64,000 nt of DNA, from assembly GCA_934667065.1 (NCBI GenBank), contig CAKULD010000008.1, forward strand, positions 62,001 through 126,000. The letters are read 5' to 3'. This document shows positions 16,300 through 23,674 of this stretch, one piece after another. A program made the position numbers and the translations under genes. Source of the DNA: an uncultured Collinsella sp. (GTDB lineage: Bacteria > Actinomycetota > Coriobacteriia > Coriobacteriales > Coriobacteriaceae). The notes below the pieces were generated by a model. It searched no databases. It saw only the letters and a program-made list of their open reading frames with translations, and was not told where the DNA came from. Position 1 is the first letter of the stretch. Each line of letters starts with the position of its first letter.

Positions 16300-16734
16300 T
16301 TACAGGTTGGCGATAATTGCCTGGGCGATCTCGTCGTACTGAGCTGGCTCCAGCGTGACGCGGCCGGGGTTCATGGCAAACACGTCACCGAACTCAAACG
16401 AATCGTCCTTGTACTTGGGAACGATGTGGACATGCAGGTGATGCATGGTGTCGCCGTAAGCACCAAAGTTGATCTTGTCGGGGTTGAACGCCTTGTGCAG
16501 CGCGGCGGCAACGTGACGGACGTCAGCCATAAAAGCAGCCGCGTCCTCCTCGGACATGCAGGAGATATCGTCAACATGCTGCTTGGAGGCAACGATTACG
16601 CGACCCTTGTGGCTCTGCTCCTTAAACAAGATGAGCTTGCTGGCGGGCAGGTCGAGCATGGGAATGCCAAAAACATCGACGAGCGTGTCGTCAGTCCCGC
16701 ACATGCAATACGAACAATCGGTGTGCTGTTCCAT
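16300..16734 (-). CDS. HIT family nucleotide hydrolase/transferase
   Basis: A 144-residue histidine-triad protein with the catalytic HHLHVHIVPKY motif near residue 106 and the N-terminal CSYCMCGTDD patch, possibly zinc-binding. HIT proteins cleave nucleoside phosphoramidates or AMP esters. The start MEQHTDCS has GAAAGGATC upstream; the longer frame is unlikely. A LacI operator GAAATCGGTTTC at 16841-16852 lies in its leader, linking this housekeeping-type enzyme to the KDG regulon, which is unexpected. Confidence 0.85.
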   Translation of the reverse strand: MEQHTDCSYCMCGTDDTLVDVFGIPMLDLPASKLILFKEQSHKGRVIVASKQHVDDISCMSEEDAAAFMADVRHVAAALHKAFNPDKINFGAYGDTMHHLHVHIVPKYKDDSFEFGDVFAMNPGRVTLEPAQYDEIAQAIIANL

Positions 16735-16840
16735 GATGATCCTTTCGGTTTGGATAGTGTTGCAGCCGCCCTTGATCGGGCACAGCCTTCTTTTTGCAGC
16801 ACTTAAAGACGGGTAGACTCCGTACTCATTCAACCAGTGC

Positions 16841-16852
16841 GAAATCGGTTTC
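16841..16852 (-). promoter_or_regulatory. LacI (KDG-type) operator upstream of the HIT gene
   Basis: The complement reads GAAACCGATTTC, identical to the kdgK and yczE operator core. Only about 107 nt separate it from the HIT start codon. Confidence 0.55.
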
Positions 16853-16895
16853 GAATACGTTATGGCTATCATACAACGAATGAGTTGTTGCCATT

Positions 16896-16911
16896 AGGTG
16901 AACGTTCACCT
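16896..16911. promoter_or_regulatory. LacI operator, uronate-type palindrome
   Basis: AGGTGAACGTTCACCT, a perfect 16-bp palindrome found again at 44292, with close variants at 23558, 39356 and 44254. Here it lies between the divergent HIT and yczE promoters, upstream of a TTGCAA...TATACT promoter (16930-16956). Confidence 0.65.
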
Positions 16912-16929
16912 TTTCTTTTGAAATTATAT

Positions 16930-16981
16930 TTGCAAATGTCCGCAGATGAGTATACTAGGCAGCAACGAAACCGATTTCGTT
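16930..16981 (+). promoter_or_regulatory. yczE-like gene promoter with LacI (KDG-type) operator
   Basis: TTGCAA and TATACT (16951-16956) with the same 15-bp spacing as at kdgK, followed by AACGAAACCGATTTCGTT (16964-16981). Confidence 0.65.
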
Positions 16982-16984
16982 ATG

Positions 16985-17040
16985 CGTGTGCAATAAGATG
17001 CTAAGACGCACCCTACCATCTTGGCATCTTATTGCACACG
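16985..17040 (+). ncRNA. Leader RNA motif A, copy 2
   Basis: A perfect 17-bp stem (CGTGTGCAATAAGATGC with its complement) carries the 22-nt loop with core GCACCCTACC seen at kdgK; stems differ in sequence from copy 1 but pair fully. It starts 4 nt after the LacI operator. Confidence 0.65.
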
Positions 17041-17060
17041 AAGCCTCTTTGCTTTCCTCC

Positions 17061-17180
17061 GCCTTGCCAAGCCCTTCAGTCCCATTCCGGCAACGCAAGG
17101 CATCCTCACGCGACTGACCAGGGGCCGGCTCTTCTGCTTGCTAAAAGCAGTGCCTCCGATAACCCTCTTCATGCCGGCCC
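17061..17180 (+). ncRNA. Leader RNA motif B, copy 2
   Basis: P1 GCCTTGC/GCAAGGC (17061-17067, 17095-17101), pseudoknot TCAGTC/GACTGA (17076-17081, 17112-17117), P3 GGGCCGGC/GCCGGCCC (17122-17129, 17173-17180), P4 CTGCTT/AAGCAG (17134-17139, 17145-17150), then invariant TGCCTCCGATAACC (17151-17164). Compared with copy 1, loops are conserved and the stems covary. It ends 41 nt before the start codon of the downstream gene. Confidence 0.72.
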
Positions 17181-17221
17181 AGGTCAGCCCAACTCCTTAC
17201 AACCGAAAGGACGGCAGCAGC

Positions 17222-17902
17222 ATGCGACCGCTCATCGTGATGAATGCCGAGAACATCGATTGGCGCCACACTGTGATCAGGATGCTTATGTATCTGGTCG
17301 GCGTTGCCATTTTGGCCCTCGGCATGAGCCTCCAGACGGCATCGGGCCTTGGCGTGGCCGCCCTCACCTGCTTTGCCACGACCCTGTCCATGCTCACTGG
17401 CAAGACGCTCGGTTTTTGGATCACCGTGACCTACGTCGCTTACATTGCAGCCCAATTGGCTATTCTTCGCCGTGAGTTCCAGCCGCGCATTCTGCTCGAG
17501 CTCTTTTTCTCCACGCTTATCGGCGGCTTCACCGACTTCTTTATGGCAGTCAATCCTCTGCACCCCACCGCACTCCCCGCGCAGGTCGCGACTATGCTGC
17601 TTTCGCTTGCCGTCACCGCGTTTGGCGTAAGCCTGGTGGTCAATATGGGCGTCGTGCCCAACGCGCCGGATGGCCTGGTGCAGGTAATTGCCGAAAAGCT
17701 CAAGCGTCGCTTTGGTGATGTTAAGGTCGTATTCGACTGCTCACACGTCGCGGCATCCCTCGCCCTATCACTCGTGCTCATGCACAACCTGGGCGGCTTT
17801 GGTGTAACCACCGCTATCTCGGCACTGTTCCTGGGCCACGTCATCAACGTAGCCAATAAGCTGTTCGCAAAACGCTTTATCCACATGGCGTTTGGGGAGT
17901 AG
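17222..17902 (+). CDS. YczE/YitT-like integral membrane protein
   Basis: A 226-residue protein with about six hydrophobic segments, starting MRPLIVMNAENIDWRHTVIR, and carrying GMSLQTASGLGVAALTCFAT and GVVPNAPDGLVQVIAEKLKR, typical of the YczE family (DUF6198-like) of uncharacterised transporters or membrane regulators. The start at 17222 is supported by GAAAGGACGGC. It has the same LacI operator, motif A and motif B leader elements as the kdg operon, so it probably handles a related sugar acid, although the family's substrate is unknown. Confidence 0.75.
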   Translation: MRPLIVMNAENIDWRHTVIRMLMYLVGVAILALGMSLQTASGLGVAALTCFATTLSMLTGKTLGFWITVTYVAYIAAQLAILRREFQPRILLELFFSTLIGGFTDFFMAVNPLHPTALPAQVATMLLSLAVTAFGVSLVVNMGVVPNAPDGLVQVIAEKLKRRFGDVKVVFDCSHVAASLALSLVLMHNLGGFGVTTAISALFLGHVINVANKLFAKRFIHMAFGE

Positions 17903-17930
17903 CGCAGTCGCAAGAGCCCACAAACCGCGC

Positions 17931-18000
17931 TATACGTTGCTATATCTCGCTATACTTTACTATATGTTGCTATACTTTGCTATATCTTGCTATAACTTGA
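17931..18000. repeat. Seven tandem 10-bp repeats, TATA(C/T)NTTGC
   Basis: Seven consecutive units of exactly 10 bp (TATACGTTGC, TATATCTCGC, TATACTTTAC, TATATGTTGC, TATACTTTGC, TATATCTTGC, TATAACTTGA) lie immediately before the RBS of the AAA ATPase gene. The pitch matches one helical turn. Confidence 0.85.
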
Positions 18001-18015
18001 GCGGAGGTGGCGCGT

Positions 18016-19107
18016 ATGCAGACAAATCCGTTTAAACCTACGGCAGGTAAAACGCCTCCCATGATTATCGGTCGCGAGGATGTACTCGAGGAGTTCAACG
18101 AAGGCCTCATCAATGGACCCGGCGCACCGGGGCGCCTGATGCGCATTGCCGGTGTCCGCGGAACGGGTAAAACGGTCCTCCTTGATGAGTGCGCGCGTCT
18201 TGCTCAAGATCGCGGTTGGACCGTTATTAAGGAAGTCGCAACCGAAGGGCTCTGCCAGCGCATTCTTGAACAGCTCCAGCCCAAGGTCCAAGCCAAACAC
18301 GCCAGATTCGAACCCGCTGTCGCCGGCATATCTCTCGGTAGCATAGACATCGAACGAATTGGCCCTTCTTTGCGCGACGCGATAAGGCAGACAATATCCA
18401 AAAATGGCAACGGCCTGCTTATCACCCTCGATGAGGTCCAAGATGCCGAACTCGACGAGGTCCGAACGCTCTCCATTGCAATTCAACAGATTTTCGGCGA
18501 AGACCTTGATATTGCCTTCGTTTTTGCAGGACTACCCTCGATGATCGAAAGCGTCATCAACGGCAAAACACTCACGTTTTTACGTCGCGCGCTCCCCTTT
18601 GATCTCAAGGCAGTAGCTGTTACCGAGGTGACGTACTCCCTCGAAGAGACCATCGAAACATCCGGTATGGAGCTCAAGCCAGGCATCGCCAGCCAACTTG
18701 CCGAGGCAACGCAAGGTTATCCTTTCATGATTCAGCTCGTTGGATACTATGCATGGCAGCTAGCGAGACGCGCGCATGCGACGATTATTGGAGAAGAAGA
18801 AGCCGAGCGTGGCATTGCGACGGCACGCGAACGCTTCTGCGCCATGGTGATTGAGCCCGCGCTGCAGCGCATTCCGCCCACATGTATCGCCTATCTGTTG
18901 AGCATGGCATCGTTGGGGCAAACATGTTCGACCAGCATGGTGGCCGACGACCTAAACAAAACGCCTCAGCAGGTGAGCTCCATCCGCAGCCGCTTGCTCA
19001 GAGAATCGATTATTGAGGCACCCTCTTACGGTAAGGTGTCGTTCGCCATCCCCTACATGCGCGACTATCTCAACGATCATAAAGCCGAACTGGAGGCTGA
19101 GCTGTAG
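18016..19107 (+). CDS. AAA-type ATPase with winged-helix C-terminus
   Basis: A 363-residue P-loop ATPase: Walker A GVRGTGKT (about residues 45-52), Walker B LLITLDEVQD (about 135-144), arginine-rich sensor region near FLRRALPFDL and a C-terminal winged helix (SMVADDLNKTPQQVSSIRSR). It resembles the archaeal-type/ORC-like single-gene ATPases found sporadically in bacteria, often in mobile or defence contexts. GGAGG 8 nt upstream fixes the ATG at 18016. It follows a phased 10-bp repeat array, a possible self-binding site. No partner gene is adjacent. Confidence 0.8.
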   Translation: MQTNPFKPTAGKTPPMIIGREDVLEEFNEGLINGPGAPGRLMRIAGVRGTGKTVLLDECARLAQDRGWTVIKEVATEGLCQRILEQLQPKVQAKHARFEPAVAGISLGSIDIERIGPSLRDAIRQTISKNGNGLLITLDEVQDAELDEVRTLSIAIQQIFGEDLDIAFVFAGLPSMIESVINGKTLTFLRRALPFDLKAVAVTEVTYSLEETIETSGMELKPGIASQLAEATQGYPFMIQLVGYYAWQLARRAHATIIGEEEAERGIATARERFCAMVIEPALQRIPPTCIAYLLSMASLGQTCSTSMVADDLNKTPQQVSSIRSRLLRESIIEAPSYGKVSFAIPYMRDYLNDHKAELEAEL

Positions 19108-19139
19108 AGAAGCCCCAGCCCAAAAGACGAAAATCGTTT

Positions 19140-19255
19140 GCATACGGTTTTAAATCAGACGCAAATAGTTTTCGTCTGATTTGCGTACGGAAATGCAACG
19201 CAAATCACGCTTTCGTACGGCCAAAAGTCAGACGCAAATGCTTATCGTCCAGCAA
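19140..19255. repeat. Intergenic repeats containing CAGACGCAAAT
   Basis: AAATCAGACG and CGTCTGATTT (about 19155-19186) form a hairpin; CAGACGCAAATAGTTTTCGTC and CAGACGCAAATGCTTATCGT recur 67 nt apart as imperfect direct repeats; CGTACG occurs twice. The gap 19108-19351 holds no gene. Confidence 0.5.
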
Positions 19256-19275
19256 TGCGTCCGCAACCAAGACGA

Positions 19276-19312
19276 AAAAGGCCCCGAGCTCGTAAGAACT
19301 CGGGGCCTTTTG
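19276..19312. terminator. Bidirectional terminator between the ATPase and ilvD/edd genes
   Basis: AAAAGGCCCCGAG and its complement around a short loop, flanked by T-runs on both strands. Confidence 0.85.
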
Positions 19313-19351
19313 CCACGCATCTATGAGAGGAGAATTCGATGCGCCCGGGCG

Positions 19352-21130
19352 CTACTCCATGTAGCCACCCTGGATGGCGGAAACTGCATGCTCGGTAAAG
19401 AACTTGAGCGTGCCGGAGGTATAGCGGTTAGCCTTGGGCTTCCAAGCGGCGCGACGCTCGGCCAGGACGGCGTCGACCTCGGCCGGCTCCATCTCCTTGC
19501 CGGCGATGCCCACGATGGACAGCGAGCGCTCGGGGATATTGATCTGAATGAGGTCGCCCTCCTCGATCAGGGCAATCGGGCCGCCCACGGCAGCCTCGGG
19601 CGAAACGTGACCGATAGCCGGGCCCTTGGAGGCGCCGGAGAAGCGGCCGTCAGTGATCAGGGCAATGCTCGCGCCCAGCTCGGGGTCGCTGGCGATAGCC
19701 TCGGTGGTGTAGAACATCTCGGGCATGCCGGAGCCCTTGGGGCCCTCGTAGCGGATGATAACGGCGTCGCCGGGCCCGACCTCGTGCGTCAGGACGGCGT
19801 GGATGGCGTCCTCCTCGCAGTCGAACGGACGGGCCTTGAGCGTGGCCTGGAACATCTCGCGCGGAACGACGGTGTGCTTAACGACAGCGCCCTCGGGGGC
19901 AAGGTTGCCGTGCATGATGGCGATGGAGCCGTCGGTGCCGAAGGCCTGGTCGAACGGACGGATGATGTCCTCGCGCTTGAGGTTCCACTTCTCCAGGTAG
20001 CGGCCGCATTTCTCGTAGTAGCCGTTGTTCTTGAGGTCCTCGAGGTTCTCGCCGAGGGTCTTGCCCGTGACGGTCATAACGTCGAGGTGGAGCATCGACT
20101 TGATCTCCTCCATGATGCGCGGCACGCCGCCCGCATAGTAGAAGAACTGTGCCGGCCACTCGCCTGCGGGACGAACGTTGAGCAGGTAGTGGGCACCACG
20201 GTGCAAGCGATCGAAGTCGTCGGCGGACATCTCGATGCCAAACTCGCGGGCGATCGCGGGGATGTGCAGCAGCGAGTTAGTGGAGCCGGAGATGGCGCCG
20301 TGGACCATGATGAGGTTCTCGAAGGACTCCTTGGTCACGATATCGCGCGGGCACAGGTTGTGCTCGGAGAGCCACACGGACTGACGGCCGGCCTCGCGGG
20401 CGAACTCGCGCAGGTCGGAGCTAGTGGCAGGCAGCAGAGCCGTGCCGGGGAGCATAAGGCCCAGGGCCTCAGCGGTAACCTGCATGGTCGAGGCGGTGCC
20501 CATAAAGGAGCAAGCGCCGCAGCTGGGGCAGGCGTTGTGTTTGGCGAACTCGAGCTCCTCGCGGGAGATCTCGCCGCGCTCGTAGCGGGCCGAGATAGCA
20601 CCGAGCTGCTCCAGAGTCAGCAGGTCGGGACCAGCATCCATGACGCCACCGGTAACGACGATGGAGGGGATGTTGACGCGGCCCATGGCCATGAGGTTCG
20701 CGGGCAGGCCCTTATCGCAGCTGGCGACGAAGACACCGGCATCGAACGGCGTGGCCTTGGCATGGATCTCGATCATGTTGGCGATCATATCGCGGCTGGG
20801 CAGCGAGTAGTTGATGCCGTCGTGGCCCTGGGCCTCGCCGTCGCAGATATCGGTGCAGAAGTAACGGGCGCCGTGGCCACCGGCCTCGGCAACGCCGGCG
20901 CGGACCTCCTCGACGAGCTCAAACAGGCCGGCAGAACCCGGGTGCGAATCACCAAAGGTCGACTCGATGATGACCTGCGGCTTGTCAAGGTCCTCGATAG
21001 TCCAGCCAGAACCCAGACGCAGCGGGTCCATCTCGGGGCTGATGGTGCGGAACTTGCCGGAACGCGGCTGCAGCTTGGCGACCAGATCGGCGGCCTCCTG
21101 CTGAATCTGCTCTTTGGTCTTCTCGTCCAT
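19352..21130 (-). CDS. IlvD/Edd family sugar-acid dehydratase
   Basis: A 592-residue Fe-S dehydratase. Conserved: CDGEAQGHDGINYSLPSRD, the Lys/Cys segment SCDKGLPANLMAMG, the cluster motif CPSCGACSFMGTASTMQ and LITDGRFSGASKGPAIGH. The family includes dihydroxyacid, phosphogluconate and aldonate dehydratases. Being 99 nt downstream of a GntP permease and beside an FCD regulator, with KDG kinase and KDPG aldolase nearby, it most likely dehydrates gluconate or another hexonate to KDG. No branched-chain amino-acid genes surround it, which argues against ilvD proper. AGAGGAG precedes the ATG. Confidence 0.85.
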   Translation of the reverse strand: MDEKTKEQIQQEAADLVAKLQPRSGKFRTISPEMDPLRLGSGWTIEDLDKPQVIIESTFGDSHPGSAGLFELVEEVRAGVAEAGGHGARYFCTDICDGEAQGHDGINYSLPSRDMIANMIEIHAKATPFDAGVFVASCDKGLPANLMAMGRVNIPSIVVTGGVMDAGPDLLTLEQLGAISARYERGEISREELEFAKHNACPSCGACSFMGTASTMQVTAEALGLMLPGTALLPATSSDLREFAREAGRQSVWLSEHNLCPRDIVTKESFENLIMVHGAISGSTNSLLHIPAIAREFGIEMSADDFDRLHRGAHYLLNVRPAGEWPAQFFYYAGGVPRIMEEIKSMLHLDVMTVTGKTLGENLEDLKNNGYYEKCGRYLEKWNLKREDIIRPFDQAFGTDGSIAIMHGNLAPEGAVVKHTVVPREMFQATLKARPFDCEEDAIHAVLTHEVGPGDAVIIRYEGPKGSGMPEMFYTTEAIASDPELGASIALITDGRFSGASKGPAIGHVSPEAAVGGPIALIEEGDLIQINIPERSLSIVGIAGKEMEPAEVDAVLAERRAAWKPKANRYTSGTLKFFTEHAVSAIQGGYME

Positions 21131-21229
21131 GGTGTTCTCCTCTTTTGGTTTGAACGGTTATACCAATCGTTGGTGAATGAAACTGGTGGTAATGAGCGCC
21201 GAGCGTATGGCCCGGCAAAAGCTGCTCGG

Positions 21230-22591
21230 CTAGGCGAAGAACGAGATCACCAGGGCGCAGGCGAGGCCCGTAAGACCGATGATCGTCTCCATGACAGTCC
21301 AGGACTTGAGGGTGGTCTTCTCGTCAATCTCCAGGAACGACGAGCACATCCAGAAGCCAGCATCGTTGACGTGCGAAAGAGCCGTGGCACCGCCGCAGAT
21401 GGCAAGGCAGATGGCAGCACGCATGAGCACCGAAGCGCCAGCAACCGCAGGCATGGCGGCCATGATGCCCGACGCCATGGTCATGGACACGATGGAGCTG
21501 CCGACCGAGGCGCGGACGAGCGCGGCGATGAGGAAGCCAACGACGACGAGCGGAAGCGGGCAGCTCTCGAGCACGGGGCCGATGACCTGGCCCAGGCCGC
21601 AGTCCTGAAGCATCCAGCGGATGACGCCGCCGCAGGCGATGACCAGCAAGATCATGCCGACGGGCTTAAGCGAGCGGTCGAGCAGGGCCTTGAGCTCGGC
21701 TCCGGAATAACCGCGGCGGGCGCCCAGCAGATACATAGCGATGAGCGTGGCGATGGTCAGGGCGACGAACGGCTTGCCCAGGAAGGCGAGAATCGAGGCA
21801 ACCTGCTCGGGCATGGGGACGTACGAAGACAGCGTGCCCAGCAGAATCAGGCAAAGCGGCGTGAGCACGATCGCGAGCACCATGCCAAAGGAGGGAAGCT
21901 CCTTATCGTCGCTCGCACCCTCGGCAGAGGTAAAGTGCTCGGGGACGTCCGTAAAGATGCGGCCACCCACGTTGCGGCCCCAGACGACGCCGGCGACAGC
22001 CATGGCGACAAAGGCGGTAGGGATGCCGACGAGGATCATGGTGCCCAGGTCGACACCGAGCGTGCCGGCGACCAGAACCGAGCCGGCCGAAGGCGGCACG
22101 AACGCATAGCCGGCTGCCAGTCCCGCGAGCAGGGCGATGCCGTAGTAGAGGGTCGACTTCTTGGTCTGCGATGCCACGCTAAATGCGAGCGGGATCAGCA
22201 CGACCACGCCGGCCTCAAAGAACACCGTGGTGCCGATGACCAGGCCGGTGATGCCCAGCGCCCAGCTGGAGTGACCCTGACCGAAGGTATCGATAAAGGT
22301 CTGAGCGATCTTCTTGGCGCCGCCGCTCTCCTCCAGGATCTGACCAAACATCGATCCCAGGCCAATGAGCAAGGCGATGTTTTGCAGCGTGGTGCCCACG
22401 CCCTTGGTGACGGTGTCTGCCACCAAATCGAGCGGCATGCCCGCGCCGATGCCGATCGCAAGCGCCGAGACCATCATCGACAGCACGGGGTGCAGCTTGA
22501 ACTTGATGATGAGCGCAAGCAGCAGCGCGATGCCCACGATGGCGGCGATGACGAGCCTGGTGGGGTCTGCCATAAACGTTGGGTCTGACAT
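21230..22591 (-). CDS. GntP family gluconate/aldonate permease
   Basis: A 453-residue polytopic symporter with about 12 helices (MSDPTFMADPTRLVIAAIVG...) and GntP-family motifs FEAGVVVLIPLAFSVA and GLAAGYAFVPPSAGSVLVAG. It imports gluconate or a related sugar acid with H+. GGAGG is 4 nt before the ATG at 22591; an internal start at 22573 is less likely. It is the first gene of a two-gene operon with the dehydratase, divergent from a GntR regulator. Confidence 0.9.
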   Translation of the reverse strand: MSDPTFMADPTRLVIAAIVGIALLLALIIKFKLHPVLSMMVSALAIGIGAGMPLDLVADTVTKGVGTTLQNIALLIGLGSMFGQILEESGGAKKIAQTFIDTFGQGHSSWALGITGLVIGTTVFFEAGVVVLIPLAFSVASQTKKSTLYYGIALLAGLAAGYAFVPPSAGSVLVAGTLGVDLGTMILVGIPTAFVAMAVAGVVWGRNVGGRIFTDVPEHFTSAEGASDDKELPSFGMVLAIVLTPLCLILLGTLSSYVPMPEQVASILAFLGKPFVALTIATLIAMYLLGARRGYSGAELKALLDRSLKPVGMILLVIACGGVIRWMLQDCGLGQVIGPVLESCPLPLVVVGFLIAALVRASVGSSIVSMTMASGIMAAMPAVAGASVLMRAAICLAICGGATALSHVNDAGFWMCSSFLEIDEKTTLKSWTVMETIIGLTGLACALVISFFA

Positions 22592-22680
22592 CTTTCCTCC
22601 AATTCATCAGACCTTTTGAATTCGCCTATGACTATAGCGTGTTTTAAATAGGTCTGATGTTTCAATAGGGAACTTTTTTG

Positions 22681-22699
22681 AAATACATCTGATGTATTT
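22681..22699. promoter_or_regulatory. GntR/FadR-type operator between gntP and gntR
   Basis: AAATACATCTGATGTATTT is a perfect 19-bp odd palindrome, the usual form of FadR-family sites. Further CTGATG half-sites occur at about 22654 and 22796. The divergent FCD regulator is the likely binder. Confidence 0.65.
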
Positions 22700-22704
22700 T
22701 CGCG

Positions 22705-22730
22705 AACGGTCGGTTTTTGACGGTGAACGG
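22705..22730 (-). promoter_or_regulatory. CCGTT-N16-CCGTT site, gntP copy
   Basis: On the minus strand CCGTT repeats 21 bp apart (plus-strand AACGG at 22705-22709 and 22726-22730) around an A-rich centre, abutting the GntR palindrome. Four more copies occur in the window. Confidence 0.6.
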
Positions 22731-22824
22731 TAGTTATTGTTCGTCGATCGTGGGAGCAGCGATCTGCGTCCCATCGTTGATGGGCTAGAATAGCTCTGAT
22801 GAATTCTTAGACGTGAGGTGAAGC

Positions 22825-23508
22825 GTGGCACGAGCCGAGTCGGGACTCCCCGAGCAGATTGCAGACAAAATCATTCAACTGATTCTTGATGAGCACCTTG
22901 AGCAAGGCGACCGCTTGCCTAAGGAAGCCGTGCTGGTTGAGCGCCTAGGGGCCGGCCGGAGCACCGTGCGCGAAGCCATGAAGCTGCTGCAATCGCGCAA
23001 CATCGTGCGCATTAAGCAGGGGTCGGGCACCTACGTGGCATCCAACCCCGGCGTTGCCGACGACCCGCTGGGCTTTACCTTTATCGGCGATAAACAGCGC
23101 CTGGCGCGCGACCTGCTCGAGGTGCGCTTCATGATCGAGCCACAGATGGCAAGCATGGCCGCCGAGCACGCGACCGACGACCAAATCGCCTGCATCAAAG
23201 AGCTCTGCGACGAATCTGAGCGCCTGGCCGCCCTTGGCGAAGACTATTCCGCTGCTGACACCGCATTCCATAATGCCATTGCCGAGAGCTGCGGAAACCT
23301 TGTCGTCCCCCGTCTGATGGGCGTGCTCAAGGCATCCGTCCCCCTATTTATCGATGTGACCGGCAAAAAGCTGGTCGAGGAGACCATCCGCACCCACCGC
23401 GGTGTTGCCGACGCCATCGCTGCACGCAACCCCACCGCCGCGCACGACGCGATGTATTTGCACCTGGTCTATAACCGCAACATGATTGCGAAGGGGAGGC
23501 AGGGGTAA
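22825..23508 (+). CDS. GntR family regulator, FadR/FCD subfamily
   Basis: A 227-residue regulator starting at GTG behind GAGGTGAAGC. Winged helix (IADKIIQLILDEHLEQGDRL then LGAGRSTVREAMKLLQSRNI) at residues 8-70, FCD effector domain at 95-220. Position opposite gntP and the dehydratase and the palindrome between them point to control by gluconate or a derivative (GntR/LldR/UxuR-like). Confidence 0.88.
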   Translation: MARAESGLPEQIADKIIQLILDEHLEQGDRLPKEAVLVERLGAGRSTVREAMKLLQSRNIVRIKQGSGTYVASNPGVADDPLGFTFIGDKQRLARDLLEVRFMIEPQMASMAAEHATDDQIACIKELCDESERLAALGEDYSAADTAFHNAIAESCGNLVVPRLMGVLKASVPLFIDVTGKKLVEETIRTHRGVADAIAARNPTAAHDAMYLHLVYNRNMIAKGRQG

Positions 23509-23541
23509 GACGCTTAAGGCTTTGCTCGCTCCCCTCGCATA

Positions 23542-23573
23542 CCGTTTAACTGCTAAAAGTGAACGTTCACCTA
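23542..23573 (+). promoter_or_regulatory. kdu promoter region: LacI operator plus 21-bp-pitch repeat
   Basis: GTGAACGTTCAC (23559-23570) is the uronate-type LacI palindrome. CCGTT at 23542-23546 is exactly 21 bp from ACGTT at 23563-23567 inside the operator, a variant of the CCGTT-N16-CCGTT arrangement. A TATACT hexamer follows at 23613-23618. Confidence 0.6.
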
Positions 23574-23674
23574 TTTTTAGGCAAGCTGCGGACTTTGTTC
23601 AGCCGCTTCTCCTATACTGACCTTGTATTAGAAGCAAGTTTTTATAGATAAACGTTTCTTTTGAAAGGACCGGT

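Noticed and set aside
16740..16840. A possible third copy of motif B in the HIT leader (GTGCCCGATCAAGG)
   Set aside because: Only about ten bases resemble the invariant segment, and the P1, pseudoknot and P3 helices cannot be built.
17931..18000. The 10-bp repeats as a CRISPR array
   Set aside because: Units are contiguous, too short and lack spacers; no cas genes are present.
19352..21130. Assignment as biosynthetic ilvD
   Set aside because: No ilv or leu genes nearby; the GntP partner and KDG context favour an aldonate dehydratase, though the family alone cannot exclude ilvD.
21162..21174. ACCAATCGTTGGT as an operator between gntP and the dehydratase
   Set aside because: A single short palindrome inside an operon, without a recognisable promoter or second copy.
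19181..22588. A 1135-codon open frame on the plus strand
   Set aside because: It is antisense to the dehydratase and gntP genes, has low-complexity Arg/His/Gly/Asp-rich translation and no RBS; high GC third positions create such frames.
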